This document shows positions 10,991-21,704 of a DNA stretch of 64,000 nucleotides, one piece after another. The notes beneath the pieces were generated by a model that made no database searches, was not told the origin of the DNA, and worked only from the letters and a program-made list of their open reading frames with translations. Numbering within the stretch: position 1 is the stretch's first letter; each line of letters starts with the position of its first letter. Origin of the DNA: Augochlora pura. Taxonomy: Eukaryota > Arthropoda > Insecta > Hymenoptera > Halictidae. The position numbers and the translations under genes were made by a program. The stretch lies in assembly GCF_028453695.1 (NCBI RefSeq), contig NC_135777.1, positions 8,173,714 to 8,237,713 of the forward strand, given 5' to 3'.

Positions 10991-11660
10991 AGCCTTGTAA
11001 GAAATTGTTGCAAGTAGGTTTTTGTTTACAACTTTTCCTACAAAATAAGATACTTACCAAATGTAATACCAAATATGATTGCAACATACAACGCATCTGA
11101 TAAAAATCTCGTAAAAGATTACATCAATCACGACTGAACAGTAGGATAGCAGAGACTACCCAACAGAATATGTCCACCAAGTATTATTATAAGTCTAGTG
11201 ATAAGCTGTATTTGTAATAGTATATTTTTGTTAACTAGATTAATAAATTTCATTAAAAAAAAAAATTTCGGTGCTGCCACGATGGGGTTTAAATCCGGTT
11301 GGAGGCTAAGTTTTTTTTCATAAAACACATTTTATTTTTCCAATTCTATATCACATGGTTTATTTAAATGACTTTGCAAATATGTTTGTAATGTTTTAAA
11401 AATATTTTTTTTAACATCTGAAAAATATTTAAGTTAACATGTATACAAAAATAGTTTTAGAGTATCTCTTATTTTATCCATTCTCTAACTACATGTTTGT
11501 CATTACGGCTTTGTTTAACATTCTTTATATTACAGTTTATTAATTTAGCTTCTAAGCTTTCTGTCTTCAGCAAATACGGGTAGAAATGTGTCTTCGTCCT
11601 GGAAACCAATTCTTTTTATGACTTCCTTTTATGAGAAAGTTTTCTTTCGTGCAAATGGCC
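10991..11660. other. no feature recognised
   Basis: AT-rich sequence. Short frames have no recognisable similarity and no terminal repeats were seen. Confidence 0.45.
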
Positions 11661-11668
11661 AATAGGTC

Positions 11669-11805
11669 CGTGGATGTAAAGCTTGAAGGTGTCTGAACCA
11701 AAGAGGTTTGAATTGAATCGGATTGGTCCATGGATGTAGAGCCTGAAGGTGTCTGAACCAGAGAGGTTTGAATTGAATCGGACTGGTCCATGGATGTAGA
11801 AGTTA
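11669..11805. repeat. 60-bp tandem repeat, about 2.2 copies
   Basis: Unit starts at 11669, 11729 and 11789 (CATGGATGTAGA...). The first two copies are about 92 percent identical. On the minus strand this gives a 20-residue repeat (MDQSDSIQT...) in a 93-residue frame (11848-11567) that I do not recognise. Confidence 0.85.
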
Positions 11806-12083
11806 ACTTTCTTTGCTGAAATATAACGAAATACGGCACTTTGAACAAAATATATCACCAACGCTCACCACTTTTCTAAAAATGTTTGAAAATTCCGTAG
11901 CCTGAAGTGATGTACGTATTATCTTCCTCTGACCACGCACTATTTGAAGTGCTCGATTACACCCTATACACCTTGTAACGAGACATTTAGACATTCTGCA
12001 AATATTTGAAATGCGCGCGACTGAAATGTTACTTCTTTGGAATATACAGGGTGTTTCTCAATTATTGTAACTCCGGGAAATGG
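11806..12083. other. unclassified, ends with MITE-like terminus
   Basis: Contains TACAGGGTGTTTCTCAA near 12047, matching the terminal motif of MITEs in this window (TACAGGGTGTTCC). The element beyond it is hidden by the gap at 12084. Confidence 0.4.
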
Positions 12084-12183
12084 NNNNNNNNNNNNNNNNN
12101 NNNNNNNNNNNNNNNNNNNNNNNNNNNNNNNNNNNNNNNNNNNNNNNNNNNNNNNNNNNNNNNNNNNNNNNNNNNNNNNNNNN
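12084..12183. other. assembly gap, 100 N
   Basis: Run of exactly 100 N directly after a MITE-like terminus. True length unknown. Confidence 0.99.
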
Positions 12184-12768
12184 CACACCCCCAGACTAAT
12201 CCCGAGTTCGAGGATCGAACGATTAGAAAAGACACTCTTCTTCAAAACCTTCAAGGAGACACATCGGTCTCAATACTTCGGCGCACCGCTAACATACGAA
12301 CGAAAGTCTCACAAGGAGACTCCGGGAACACAAGAACAATAACTTAAATATATCTAAGTAGTTCCTCGTTAAATCGTCAAACTACCGTGCCGCGTCGAGT
12401 GCCGTATATTCTATACAAGAAAACTTCGCGCCTTACAACCGCGAAGCCGAGTCAATTTCGGACGACACCGCGCGCACCTTAACAACCAGTAATTGTTGTT
12501 TGATTTGGGGTTGACTTTTTTGTCTTTATGGATGATGTGAGTGCAGTATCTGAAGTTGGTGTTTGTGTCTTTATAGGATATGGCCTTGCTGTTGGGACCT
12601 CTGTCTATATGATAGGTTAGGGGTATGTTGTCACTATTTGAAATTAGGTTTTCCGAAACCAGGTGTGGGAATATTTCTGGGGGAGTAAATCCTGAGGTTT
12701 TACATTTTTTGTGATATAATGGTTGTGGGTATAGGGGACCAGAGATTTGGTTGTTGGGTGGTGGATGG

Positions 12769-13489
12769 TGTTTAAGCGCGCTCCGCGAACGACTGATAGC
12801 CTCCGAGTCGTCGAAGGTTGTAAGGCTCCGACCAAATAACTTGAATTCGCGGTTACGGCTTCTCTACACGTTTTACTGTGGAGAGATTTTAAATTGTATT
12901 TGACGGAACAAAGTTTGAAGTATTTGCTGTGATGGTCACGATACGAATGGCGACCCGGAGTTGGTGATGTTACCAGGAAATCTTCTAGCGAGAGGGATGA
13001 CGCGCTGATTGGTTATTTTCAAAATATCACGAAATCCAATCAGCATATTTCCGAATTTTCACCGCCTCTTTCCATGCGCTCTTGGCGCGCCTTCTCTTGG
13101 AAGAGAGGGAGTGATACCTGGGCTACGTGAGGGTCTCGAGCGCCCGACAATGCCGCGTCCCTTGGTTTCGGAAAACTCGAGGAACCTTGGCGATTCCGGT
13201 AGGTTGTGCGCTCGTGACATTCTCTTCGGGCGAGTCGAGTTTATGACATGTAATTAGCTATTGAGCAGGAGGTGAAAGTTAAAGTAAAATTCGAAAAAGC
13301 ATGCTGTAGAAGATAAAATGCTATTGCCGGCAATATCGGAAAACGTTAAGCTCAAAAATAGCCCTAACGTCACGATTTTGTCATAAACGGGCACCCGAAA
13401 TCCTCACGTATTGTGTTTTATCGCACTGGTCGAAAGATGTTTACTATAATACAAAAACGGTTCTTTCCGCGAGTTCACGCCGCGGAACA
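12769..13489. repeat. solo LTR inside the jockey LINE
   Basis: TGTTTAAGCGCGC...CCGCGGAACA, 721 bp, with a perfect 5-bp duplication GATGG (12764-12768 and 13490-13494). Removing it joins the LINE frame (FAKAI to HHPPPNNQ). No internal domain. Orientation not determined. Confidence 0.88.
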
Positions 13490-14191
13490 GATGGCTTTCG
13501 CAAAATGGTTTCCGTAAATTTTTATTATATGCGAATCAATTCTGGTTACGTTCGCAGTGTTAAGTAGCGTTTTGTTTTTGTAGTGTTTCGTGTAGTTGGA
13601 TTCGGGTGTTCTAAACATTGAGAGACATGCACGTAGACAGTGTCTTTCAAATAATCTGAGTTTCTCCATTTTGTGGTTTGGGATGTAAAACCATACCAGG
13701 CACGCATAGGTTAGGATTGGTCTGATTAGCGATTGGTTACATAAGATTTTGCATTTATAATACTTTGAAGGAATTTGCTGAGGTATATTTTGGAGAGGCT
13801 GTTGAAGGTTTGTTTTGCTTTTATGAGTTGGGTGTCAGTGTGGTTAAAGAATTTTAAGTGGGGGTCAAGGTGGATACCCAAGTATTTAACTGTTTTTTTA
13901 TGAGGGATGAATGTTTGGTTAGTGCTGTTGACTACTAGTTGGAATTTCTTCCAGTTTTCCCTAACATCGTAGTTGGTGTTTATGAGGGTTGGTCTGAATA
14001 GGATGGTTTCGCATTTTATTATGAGTATAAATAAGTTTCCGCTGTTTCACAAAAAATAGCGCCACTAGTATGTTATGGTTGAAATTGTTTGTTGTAAAAC
14101 GTTATATCGTAAGGTTGGACATCTGGCAATAACATAACCTTAAAATATTAGCGATTTTGTATCAGCATCATATATCTTTTTTCATGCGAAA

Positions 14192-14334
14192 ATGTCGAAT
14201 TTTGAGCCGAATAAGCGTCATTTGCGGGAGCTTTTGATTTACTTCTTTAATTTGAAGAAATCTGCAGCCGAGGCGAATCGATTGCTTGTAGAAGCATATG
14301 ACGAGGCTGCCTTAAGTGAGAGAAGTTGCCGTGA
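14192..14334 (+). pseudogene. mariner transposase, amino-terminal fragment
   Basis: Begins MSNFEPNKRHLRELLIYFFN and continues LKKSAAEANRLLVEAYDEAA to RSCRD, the mariner DNA-binding helix-turn-helix. The frame is cut by the R1 insertion after the shared target duplication. The matching rest of the protein lies about 5.1 kb downstream at 19484. Confidence 0.9.
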
Positions 14335-14335
14335 C

Positions 14336-14883
14336 GTCTTTGAGCAGTATCTGGACGGGGTAGGGAGATGCATTGTCCGGTGCTTTTCCTGGGGGACTTC
14401 AACTCCAAAGCTATTGCTTGGGGGTCCCCCGGGACGGACTCGAGAGGCCGAGAGGTGCTTGACTGGACGGCGGGATTAGGGCTCGTGTTGCTCAACACGG
14501 GTTCGGTCCATACGTGCGTGCGGCACAACGGGGGTTCAATTGTTGACCTCTCATGGGCAACGCCCCCGGCCGCGCGCCGTATCTCAGGGTGGAGGGTGGC
14601 TGAGGAGGTCGAGACGCTATCTGATCACAGATACATCCTTCTCGACCTCCCCGCCGCCTTGAGGGCGACACCCCGCCGTCGCCATGATGGAGGAAAACCA
14701 CCACCACGGTGGGCGCTGAAGCACCTAGACCAGGACGCTCTGATGGCGGCAGCCCACGTTGTGGCCTGGCCAACGTCAACGGCCGGGCCAGTCGACGGAC
14801 TGTTGGAGGCCAAGTGGTTTCGGGGCGCAATGACGTACATATGTGACGTGGCAATGCCCCGGGCCAGGTTCCACCAGAGGTAG
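14336..14883 (+). pseudogene. R1 endonuclease remnant
   Basis: After an early frameshift, a 171-residue frame carries CPVLFLGDFNSKAIAWGSPG (the GDFN block), VRHNGGSIVDLSWA and VETLSDHRYILLDL (SDH block), ending in the linker to the polymerase. The amino-terminal half of the endonuclease is missing because of 5' truncation, common in target-primed LINE copies. Confidence 0.9.
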
Positions 14884-15018
14884 GCCGTGTACTGGTGGTC
14901 GCGCGAATTGGCCAAGTTACGCACCCAGTGCGTTCACACGTGATGCCAGTACACCCGTGCCCGACGACGACGCCGTGACGAACAACGGGCTGCCGAGCTG
15001 TACGCGCGATATGGGGAG

Positions 15019-16404
15019 TTGGTTGTCGCCCTGCAGCCAGCCATCAAGCGAGCGAAAGCCCAGGCATGGAAGGATCTCCTCGGCTCTCTGAATAAAGATC
15101 CATGGGGGCGCCAATATAGGATGGTGATGGGACGTTTGCGTCCCTGGGCGCCCCCACTCACAGAGAGTCTGGATCCCCATTTACACGGGCGGGTGGTGGA
15201 CACTCTTTTTCCGCGAGGCGCGGAGGTTTTCACGTCCGATCCCGAGGCGGGGGTCTACCCCTGGTCCACCGATTTGGAGGTCACGGGGGAGGAGATGGCC
15301 GGGATCATAAGGTGGCTCCGGAGCAAGAATACTGCCCCGGGTCCCGACGGTATTCCCGGCCGAGCCTGGGTGCTCGCTTTGAGTGTCCTGGTGAAGAGGC
15401 TTGCAGGCCTCTTTGCCCTCCTGCTGAGGACGGGGCAATTCTCCAACCTCTGGAAGTAGGGACGGATGGTCCTCTTAAAGAAGGATGGGAGGCCGGAGGA
15501 TTCTCCCTCCGCGTACCGGCCAGTGTGCTTGCTGGATGAGGCGGGCAAGTGTGTCGAGAAGGTTATCGCTGTCCGCCTCACCAGGCACCTGTCCCGTGTT
15601 GACCCCGATTTGGCGGACTGCCAATTCGGCTTCCGGGAGGGACGATCGACGGTCGACGCCATCGACCGTCTCGAGTCCCTCTCGGAAGGAGCCGTGGCAG
15701 GGGGCGGGGTGTGCTTGGCGCTATCAGTAGATATCGTCAATGCGTTCAACATCCTGTTCCGCCATTAGGGGGGTGCTCGTTCGTCATGAGGTCCCCCCTA
15801 TTTGCGGGCAGTAATCGGGGCCTATTTGCGGGGCAGGTGTACCACTTACTACAGCCGGAACGGGATGTTGTGGAGGGAGGTGGACCGCGGAGTGCTCCAG
15901 GGGTCCGTTTTAGGACCACTGTTGTGGAACCTAGGGTACAATGCGGGCCTAGAGGCCTCCCTGCCCGATGGCGCCACCTTAGTCTGCTATGCAGACGATA
16001 CTTTGGTGGTGACCGTCGAGCCTACCTTCGAGGGGACTATCCATCGGGCGGAAGCTGCGGTGGCAACCGTCGTCGCGAGGATCCACGACCTGGGTCTGAG
16101 GATAGCCCCGGAGAAGACCGAGGCCATGTGGTTTAGACGGCCTCGGTCCCGGCCTCCAGCTGGGTCGTGGATCCGGGTAGGTGAAGCCAGTGTTGAGGTG
16201 AGATCTGAGACGAGGTACCTCGGTCTCATCCTCGACAGCCACTGGAGATTCGAAGCGCATTTTGACCACCTCGTCCCCCGAGTGGAGAGGGCAGCGGCCT
16301 GTTTGGGCCGTCTGCTGCCCAACCTCGGTGGACCAGGAGATTTGGTGCGCCGCCTATATATAGGCGTGGTGGGGTCAATGGCCCTGTATGGCGCTCCTAT
16401 ATAG
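15019..16404 (+). pseudogene. R1 reverse transcriptase, broken
   Basis: Polymerase blocks in order: NTAPGPDGIPGRAW, a TAG at 15457 before GRMVLLKKDGRPEDSPSAYR, PVCLLDEAGKCVEKVI, DCQFGFREGRSTVDAID, SVDIVNAFN (catalytic D), a frameshift and small deletion near 15765-15810, RGVLQGSVLGPLLWNL, LVCYADDTLVV (YADD active site) and SETRYLGLILD. A TAG follows at 16402. All fit the R1 clade. At least three inactivating changes. Confidence 0.93.
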
Positions 16405-16435
16405 TCGCCATCCGTTATGGGAAGCCGGCACGGCG

Positions 16436-16576
16436 CACAGTGGTCCGGATTGGCGCAAGGTGTGCCGTGGCCCTATAACTTGTCATTCGTAAGAGGTATA
16501 AACGCGAAATTTAAATTGATCAATGAAATAATGACAGGTTATGGATTAATTAAGGAAAAATACATTAATTTCATTA

Positions 16577-16609
<33 letters not shown>

Positions 16610-18180
16610 GTTATTAATTTTCTAATTATAATTACAACTATTAATATTATATTTCTTATTATTTCATTATTAAATCTAACGCCTCTGGATCTAATTCCTT
16701 ATTCTTTTTAGTACACGATTTTATTCGAATGGTGGACATGTACGGATCTGATGTTAAAAGGAGACGATATAGTATATCTCTATTTGTTTCAATCCTAGAA
16801 TTTTTTCGGGTGTTTCGTGTTCTAATTTGTTTAAAATCTTTGTAAACAAGTACAGTGGATAAGTGTGGTTGTGGTGCAGCACTTGTCGATGCAAATTCGT
16901 GTAACACTGAACTTGGATATATAACGTCTTGTTTTAGCCAAATCTTATTTCTTTGTAAAAATCGTTTTTCTAAGTAGTTAGAAGAACGCCATTTTTCTTT
17001 TAATTTGAATGCATATTTCCTCAAACAAACTTTTAACATTTCAATATCTATGGTAGGGTTCTGGACTTTTTTAATTATTTTTTCATAGAGATATGAATAA
17101 TCATTCATATCCCTCTTGTTGTTCTGTAACATAACAAATAAATCTTTATTTGTCCGGAAACCTTCCATTTATATTAAATAAATATCTAAATAGGAATGAA
17201 AGACATTTCATGTACTGAATCGTTATATATTGTAATATATCTTTAAGAGTCTGCATACTTACCAAATAGAAGCAAAACGAAATCCTATATCGACGTACCA
17301 CAACAAACTTTAAATATAGCTTAAACTCTATATCAGGATAAATAATAATAAATACGAGTAAAATAAAAAACACAAATTATAAAAAATAGAACTTACAAAA
17401 CACTAATTTACTATATAAAAAATGCTCTGGACATGCTCTGGACAATGCTCTGGAAAAATGCTCAGTGTGAATGCTCAATAGATTCTGATGCACCCAAATG
17501 AACCAGCATTCAAAAGAAGGCTGAAAAAGTCTTATCGAAATCATAACAGAGACAATGTTCTATTATAATCTAAACAGTTCCTTCGAATGAGGCGGATGTT
17601 TAGCTTTTCTCTTCACGGAGTTTGGAGATAGGCGCGCTGACGCGTCAGACGTTAGGAACTTTAAACAAATATAATTTGAAAAGGTGGACGAAGGTGGAAT
17701 AGTTTCTTTTTTAGCCATTTAGAGGAAGCTGTCCTGAATATATTCCAATTTGTTACAGGCTGGGATTCGTTGGGACTTGCTAGATATTGTCTACCGAAAA
17801 TAAAAAATTTGAAGAATTTGTAACAGTTTATTTGACAATATTTTTCCAGCACATTTTTTGTGAAAATTATTATTACAGGAATGGATTTTAATCGCAAAAG
17901 GTTCCCCTTTAATGCAAAAAAGTTTGAAATCAAAATATTAAATGGTTACGTCACAACATCGAAAAGAAGACAGGCAATTATTTTTGACGAAAACCACTAT
18001 TCTTAGGAAGTCCGACTTTAAACCATTATTTCTATTACAAAATTGTATTAAATCATGCAAACATTTTTATTTTCGAGGTAGGTGGACATTTAAGAAGTAG
18101 TATATATTCAATTTAGATCGATATTCGAAAGTTCATTTTTTGGTCAAATGGCACACCTTGCGTCAATCCGGACCACTGTG
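16436..18180 (-). mobile_element. Transib DNA transposon, internally deleted
   Basis: 1745 bp. Terminal inverted repeats of 31 bp with one mismatch (16436-16466 and 18150-18180) begin CACAGTGGTCCGG. The first seven bases equal the V(D)J recombination heptamer. A perfect 5-bp duplication CGGCG flanks it (16431-16435 and 18181-18185), matching the GC-rich 5-bp target known for Transib. Excision restores the R1 frame. Only a short amino-terminal transposase remnant is present, so it is non-autonomous. An (ATT)n tract lies at 16577-16612. Confidence 0.9.
16659..17168 (-). pseudogene. putative Transib transposase amino-terminal remnant
   Basis: 169-residue frame, basic, with LRKYAFKLKEKWRSSNYLEK then RFLQRNKIWLKQDVIYP and a K/R-rich stretch (VYKDFKQIRTRNTRKN). 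The K-W...F-x-x-x-x-x-W-L pattern resembles the amino terminus of Transib transposases as I recall them; not tested. The DDE core and RAG1-like zinc regions are absent, in line with the short element. It could alternatively be an unrelated captured frame. Confidence 0.45.
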
Positions 18181-18889
18181 CGGCGTGCAGCTGCTGCGTC
18201 GGCTTCAGAGGCGGATATCAATCTGCCTCATAAGAGGGTACCGCACCACGTCGACAATGGCGGTGCTGGCTCTGGCGGGAGAATTGCCGTTCGAGTTGCA
18301 GGCGGGCGTGCGTGCCTATGTTTATAGGCACAGCTGTATCGCCCGCCGGGCTCGGGGGGCTCCGCCGGAGCCGGAGGTGGTCCAGAGTTTCGAATTCCGG
18401 GCCCGGCGACTTGCTTGGAAGAAGTGGCGTGGGGAATTGAGTACCCACGCTGACGAGCGAGTCGCCGGGGCCCTCCTGCCACATTTTCATCGGTGGCATG
18501 GTAGGCTCACCTACCGTGTGACACAGGTGCTCACCGGACACGGATGTTTCGGTGAGTACCTGTGTCGCATCGCGAGGGAAGCGACGGCGGTCTGCCACCA
18601 TTGCGGTGCAGACGTGGACTCGGCGCAGCATACGCTGGGCATGTGCCCCGCCTTTTCAGCGCTGCGCCGAGTTCTTATCGCCGAAATCGGCCAAGACCTC
18701 TCGCTCCCAGCACTGATTGGGGCGATGCTGGGCAGCGAGAGGGGGTGGAATGCGGCGGTATCCTTCTGCGAGGAGGTGATGAAGCAGAAGGAGGCCGCCG
18801 AGAGGGGTCGGGAGCCGTCCGACCCCTCGCGTCGAAAACGGAGGCGGCGGCCGCGACTGGACAGTCGCGGCATACCTCCGGTAACCTGA
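18181..18889 (+). pseudogene. R1 ORF2 carboxy-terminal part with CCHC knuckle
   Basis: Continues the frame left at 16430 once the Transib insert and one CGGCG copy are removed: SRHG then VQLLRRLQRRISICLIRGYR. It contains ELPFELQ, FHRWHGRLTYRVTQVLTGHG and the knuckle CHHCGADVDSAQHTLGMC, which R1-type elements use for RNA/target binding. It ends in an R/K-rich tail before TGA. The start codon within the Transib end is an artefact. Confidence 0.93.
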
Positions 18890-19480
18890 GGGCAACGGGC
18901 GGCGGATTAATGATTCTCCTTTTCTGGAATTTCCCGCCGCCCGCTGGCAAGTGAAGGGGGTTTATCTCCCCAGCCGGGAGAGGGGGCGTGGCCAGATAGT
19001 CAACAACGCCACCCCCCCCCCCCCCGGGCAGTCGCGGTACCCGGGACGGGGGTCGCGGGTTCGTGTAGTGCGGCTGCCGAGTGGTTGCGGTGCGGGGCGC
19101 CACCTCCCTGCACCGCGGAGGAATAGGGGGAGTAATATTCACTCCCCCCCCGGGACGCGGCCGGCCGGCCATAGCGAGGGGGAGCCGCGGTTGTGTTCTC
19201 TGAGAGTTCCCGTGGCTCCCCCAAATCTGCCCGATGAAGGCATTGCAGCCGAAGGTCGCCCTGGAGGTTTTAGTGGGTACCCTGGAGGGGGGACGTGTCT
19301 ATTTTCCCCTTTGCCCCTCCCCCGGTCAAGATTAGCCAACAAGACCGTGGGACGGGGACACCATCAACATCTTGGAACGGGGACCCCGCACTACTCCCAG
19401 TCTGCGACCCCGGGCAGGCTGTGGGTGTCTGGTCGGCAGATTTCCTCCACGATAAAAAACAAAAAGAGATGTTGCCGTGA

Positions 19481-20449
19481 GTGTGTAGTGAACATAGCGG
19501 AAGGCCGAAAGTGTACGAAGACGCGGAATTGGAAACATTATTAGATGAACATTCGTGCCAAACGCAAGAATTACTTGCACTTACATTAGGAGTGACTCAA
19601 CCAGCAATTTCACACCGCTTAAAATCATTGGGAATGATTCAAAAACAAGGAAACTGGGTTCCATATGAACTGAAGCCGAGAAACGTTGAACGCCGATTTT
19701 TCACATGTGAAATACTGCTTGCCAGGCACAAACTAAAGGGTTTCTTGCATCTTATAGTCACTGGTAATGAAAAATCGATCCACCACGATAATCCAAAGAA
19801 GAAGAAATCATGGGGACCACCTGGCCATGCTTCAACATCGACAGCCAAGCCGAACATTCCTGGAAAAAAGCTCATGTTGTGTATTTCGTGGGGTCAGCTT
19901 GCTGTCGTGTATTATGAATTGCTCAAACCGGATGAAATCATTACTGAGGCTCTCTATCGAACACAATTGATGAGATTGAGCCGAGTGCTCAAGGAAAAAC
20001 GTATCCACTACTACTCCAGACACGACAATGTTATTCTTCTGTATGATAATGCTCGTCCACGTGTTGCGGCACCGGTCAAAACCTACCTGGAAACACTCAA
20101 TTGGGAAGTTTTACCCCACCCGCCGTATTCACCAGACATTGCTCCTTCTGATTACTACCTGTATCGATCGATGGCACATGGCCTGTCTGAACAACACTTC
20201 ACATCATATGAAGATACAAAAAATTGGGTCGATTTGTGGATAGCTTCAAAAGATGAAGCATTCTTCCGACACGGTATCCGTATGCTGCCAGCAAGATGGG
20301 AAAAAGTAGTGGCTAGCGATGGACAGTACTTCGAACAAAACATTAGGTACCGTTCTTTCACAATAAATGCACAATTTTTGATAAAAAAACGGCGGAAACT
20401 TATTTATACTCCTAATACGAAATTGATTTTAAGTTTCCAGTTGGTGTAA
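19481..20449 (+). pseudogene. mariner transposase, catalytic part
   Basis: From EHSGRPKVYEDAELETLLDE through SCQTQELLALTLGVTQ (second helix-turn-helix), the linker WVPYELKPRNVERR, then the DD34D core. The first catalytic position reads VTGNEKSIHHDNP where the family has TGDEKW, so D is N and W is S. The second is ILLYDNARPR (D kept) and the third PHPPYSPDIAPSDYYLY (D kept). The frame runs past the family end (DGQYFEQ) into the terminal repeat. About 16 residues before EHSGRPK are missing. Predicted catalytically dead. Confidence 0.92.
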
Positions 20450-21704
20450 ATTTGGATTTTTTCAAATAGTGACTGAAGGTTCGACTGGATGATGGTGGCT
20501 TTGGAATGAATGCTATAAATTATTAAGTCGTCTGCGAATCCTATACCTTTAGTGTTGGTAGTATTGTTTATGTTGAATAGTTTGCGGAGATTGGAAGGGT
20601 ATATGTTGAATAGTAGGGGGGCTGTAACTGTACACTGCTGGAGTCCGTTGGGAACTTTGTAAGTTTGCGTGGCCGTGTTTGTGCCGTCAGAAGTTATGAA
20701 TTTTTTGTTTGCTATCATAGACCATATTAGTTTTGTTAGGTGGGGAGGAAAATTGAGTTTTATCAGTTTGTAGATTAGGCCTTCATGCCAAACTGTGTCA
20801 AATGCCTTTTTGATGTCAATCAGTACTGCGCCACCACAATGGTTATTCTGTAGGGCCCAGCAGATGTCAGAGGTTAGTTTATTTATGGCGTGAGTGGTGG
20901 AGTGTTTATGTTTAAATCCGAATTGTTCATCTGGTATTATGTTTTCCTTGCAGGCTATTACATCTATTATGGCGCTGTAGATTATTTCCTCGTATGTCTT
21001 GCTTAGGTTAGGTAGTAAGGAGATAGGTCTGTAATTGGTAGAGTCGGTTCCCTCTTTTCCTTTTTTTTTTTAATGGGGATAGTTTTCGCTATTTTCCATT
21101 TATTAGGGATGTACGAGTTGTTGAGGGCGTTGTTAAAGAGGATGGTATACAGGTATATGAATTTTCCAGGTAGGTTTTTAATTACTATATTGGGGATGCC
21201 ATCAAAGCTAGATGATTTTTTATTGTTGGTCTTTTTTATTATTTGTGACAAGATTGATTGGTTGATGAAATAGTCTGGGTTTGTTGAGGGGTCCGGGTTA
21301 AGGGCCGGATTTTGAGAGGAGAATTGGGTAAGGTGGCTTGTCGGTTCTGGTCTGATTCTATTTGTTTTTTAAACTGATCAGTTACTTGTGTTATCATGTC
21401 GTTGAAGCGGCTGCTACCTAAGGAGATATTTTGATTGTGTGAGGTTTCGTACTGAGCGCCTAGAAGGTTGAATTTGTCTATGGGATTTATGATTTTTAAT
21501 GTTATGCTGATGTTAGTGTGGTGTGTGGGGATTAATCCAGTTAAATTTGTTCTTTTTAGGAGTGTTGAGTTTCGAGTATTTACTTGGAGTGTGTCGATTG
21601 GTGTTAAGCCTTTACCGTGGAATAATTTGTTGATTTGTTGGAGATTCTGGCTGGAAGGTCTAATTGATTTAATTTTGTTTTCCCAGTATTTATTTTGGAG
21701 TTTG

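Larger units (their letters stand above)
14335..19464 (+). mobile_element. R1-clade non-LTR retrotransposon, 5' truncated
   Basis: Flanked by a 16-bp duplication with one mismatch (14319-14334 AGAGAAGTTGCCGTGA; 19465-19480 AGAGATGTTGCCGTGA) derived from the mariner. It starts inside the endonuclease domain, contains reverse transcriptase blocks and a carboxy-terminal CCHC knuckle, then a GC-rich 3' UTR and a short A-rich tail (GATAAAAAACAAAA). About 1.75 kb of it is the Transib insertion. GC content is far above its surroundings. Stops and frameshifts inactivate it. Confidence 0.93.
14019..20415 (+). mobile_element. mariner transposon interrupted by an R1 LINE
   Basis: Terminal inverted repeats: left TTATGAGTATAAATAAGTTT (14019) and, in reverse complement, right TTAGGAGTATAAATAAGTTT (ending 20415). 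TA duplications lie at 14017-14018 and 20416-20417. The amino-terminal transposase helix-turn-helix part (from 14192) and the rest (from about 19484) lie on either side of the R1 insertion. It is itself inserted into the jockey LINE. Confidence 0.93.

Noticed and set aside
16436..16466. Complete 12-recombination-signal sequence
   Set aside because: The heptamer matches but the nonamer position does not.
18140..18186. ATG at 18148 as start of the R1 carboxy-terminal gene
   Set aside because: The start lies within the Transib terminal repeat. The true frame continues from before the insertion.
18511..19342. Many long frames on both strands in the GC-rich R1 end
   Set aside because: High GC lowers stop frequency. 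Only the frame continuous with the R1 blocks has motifs.
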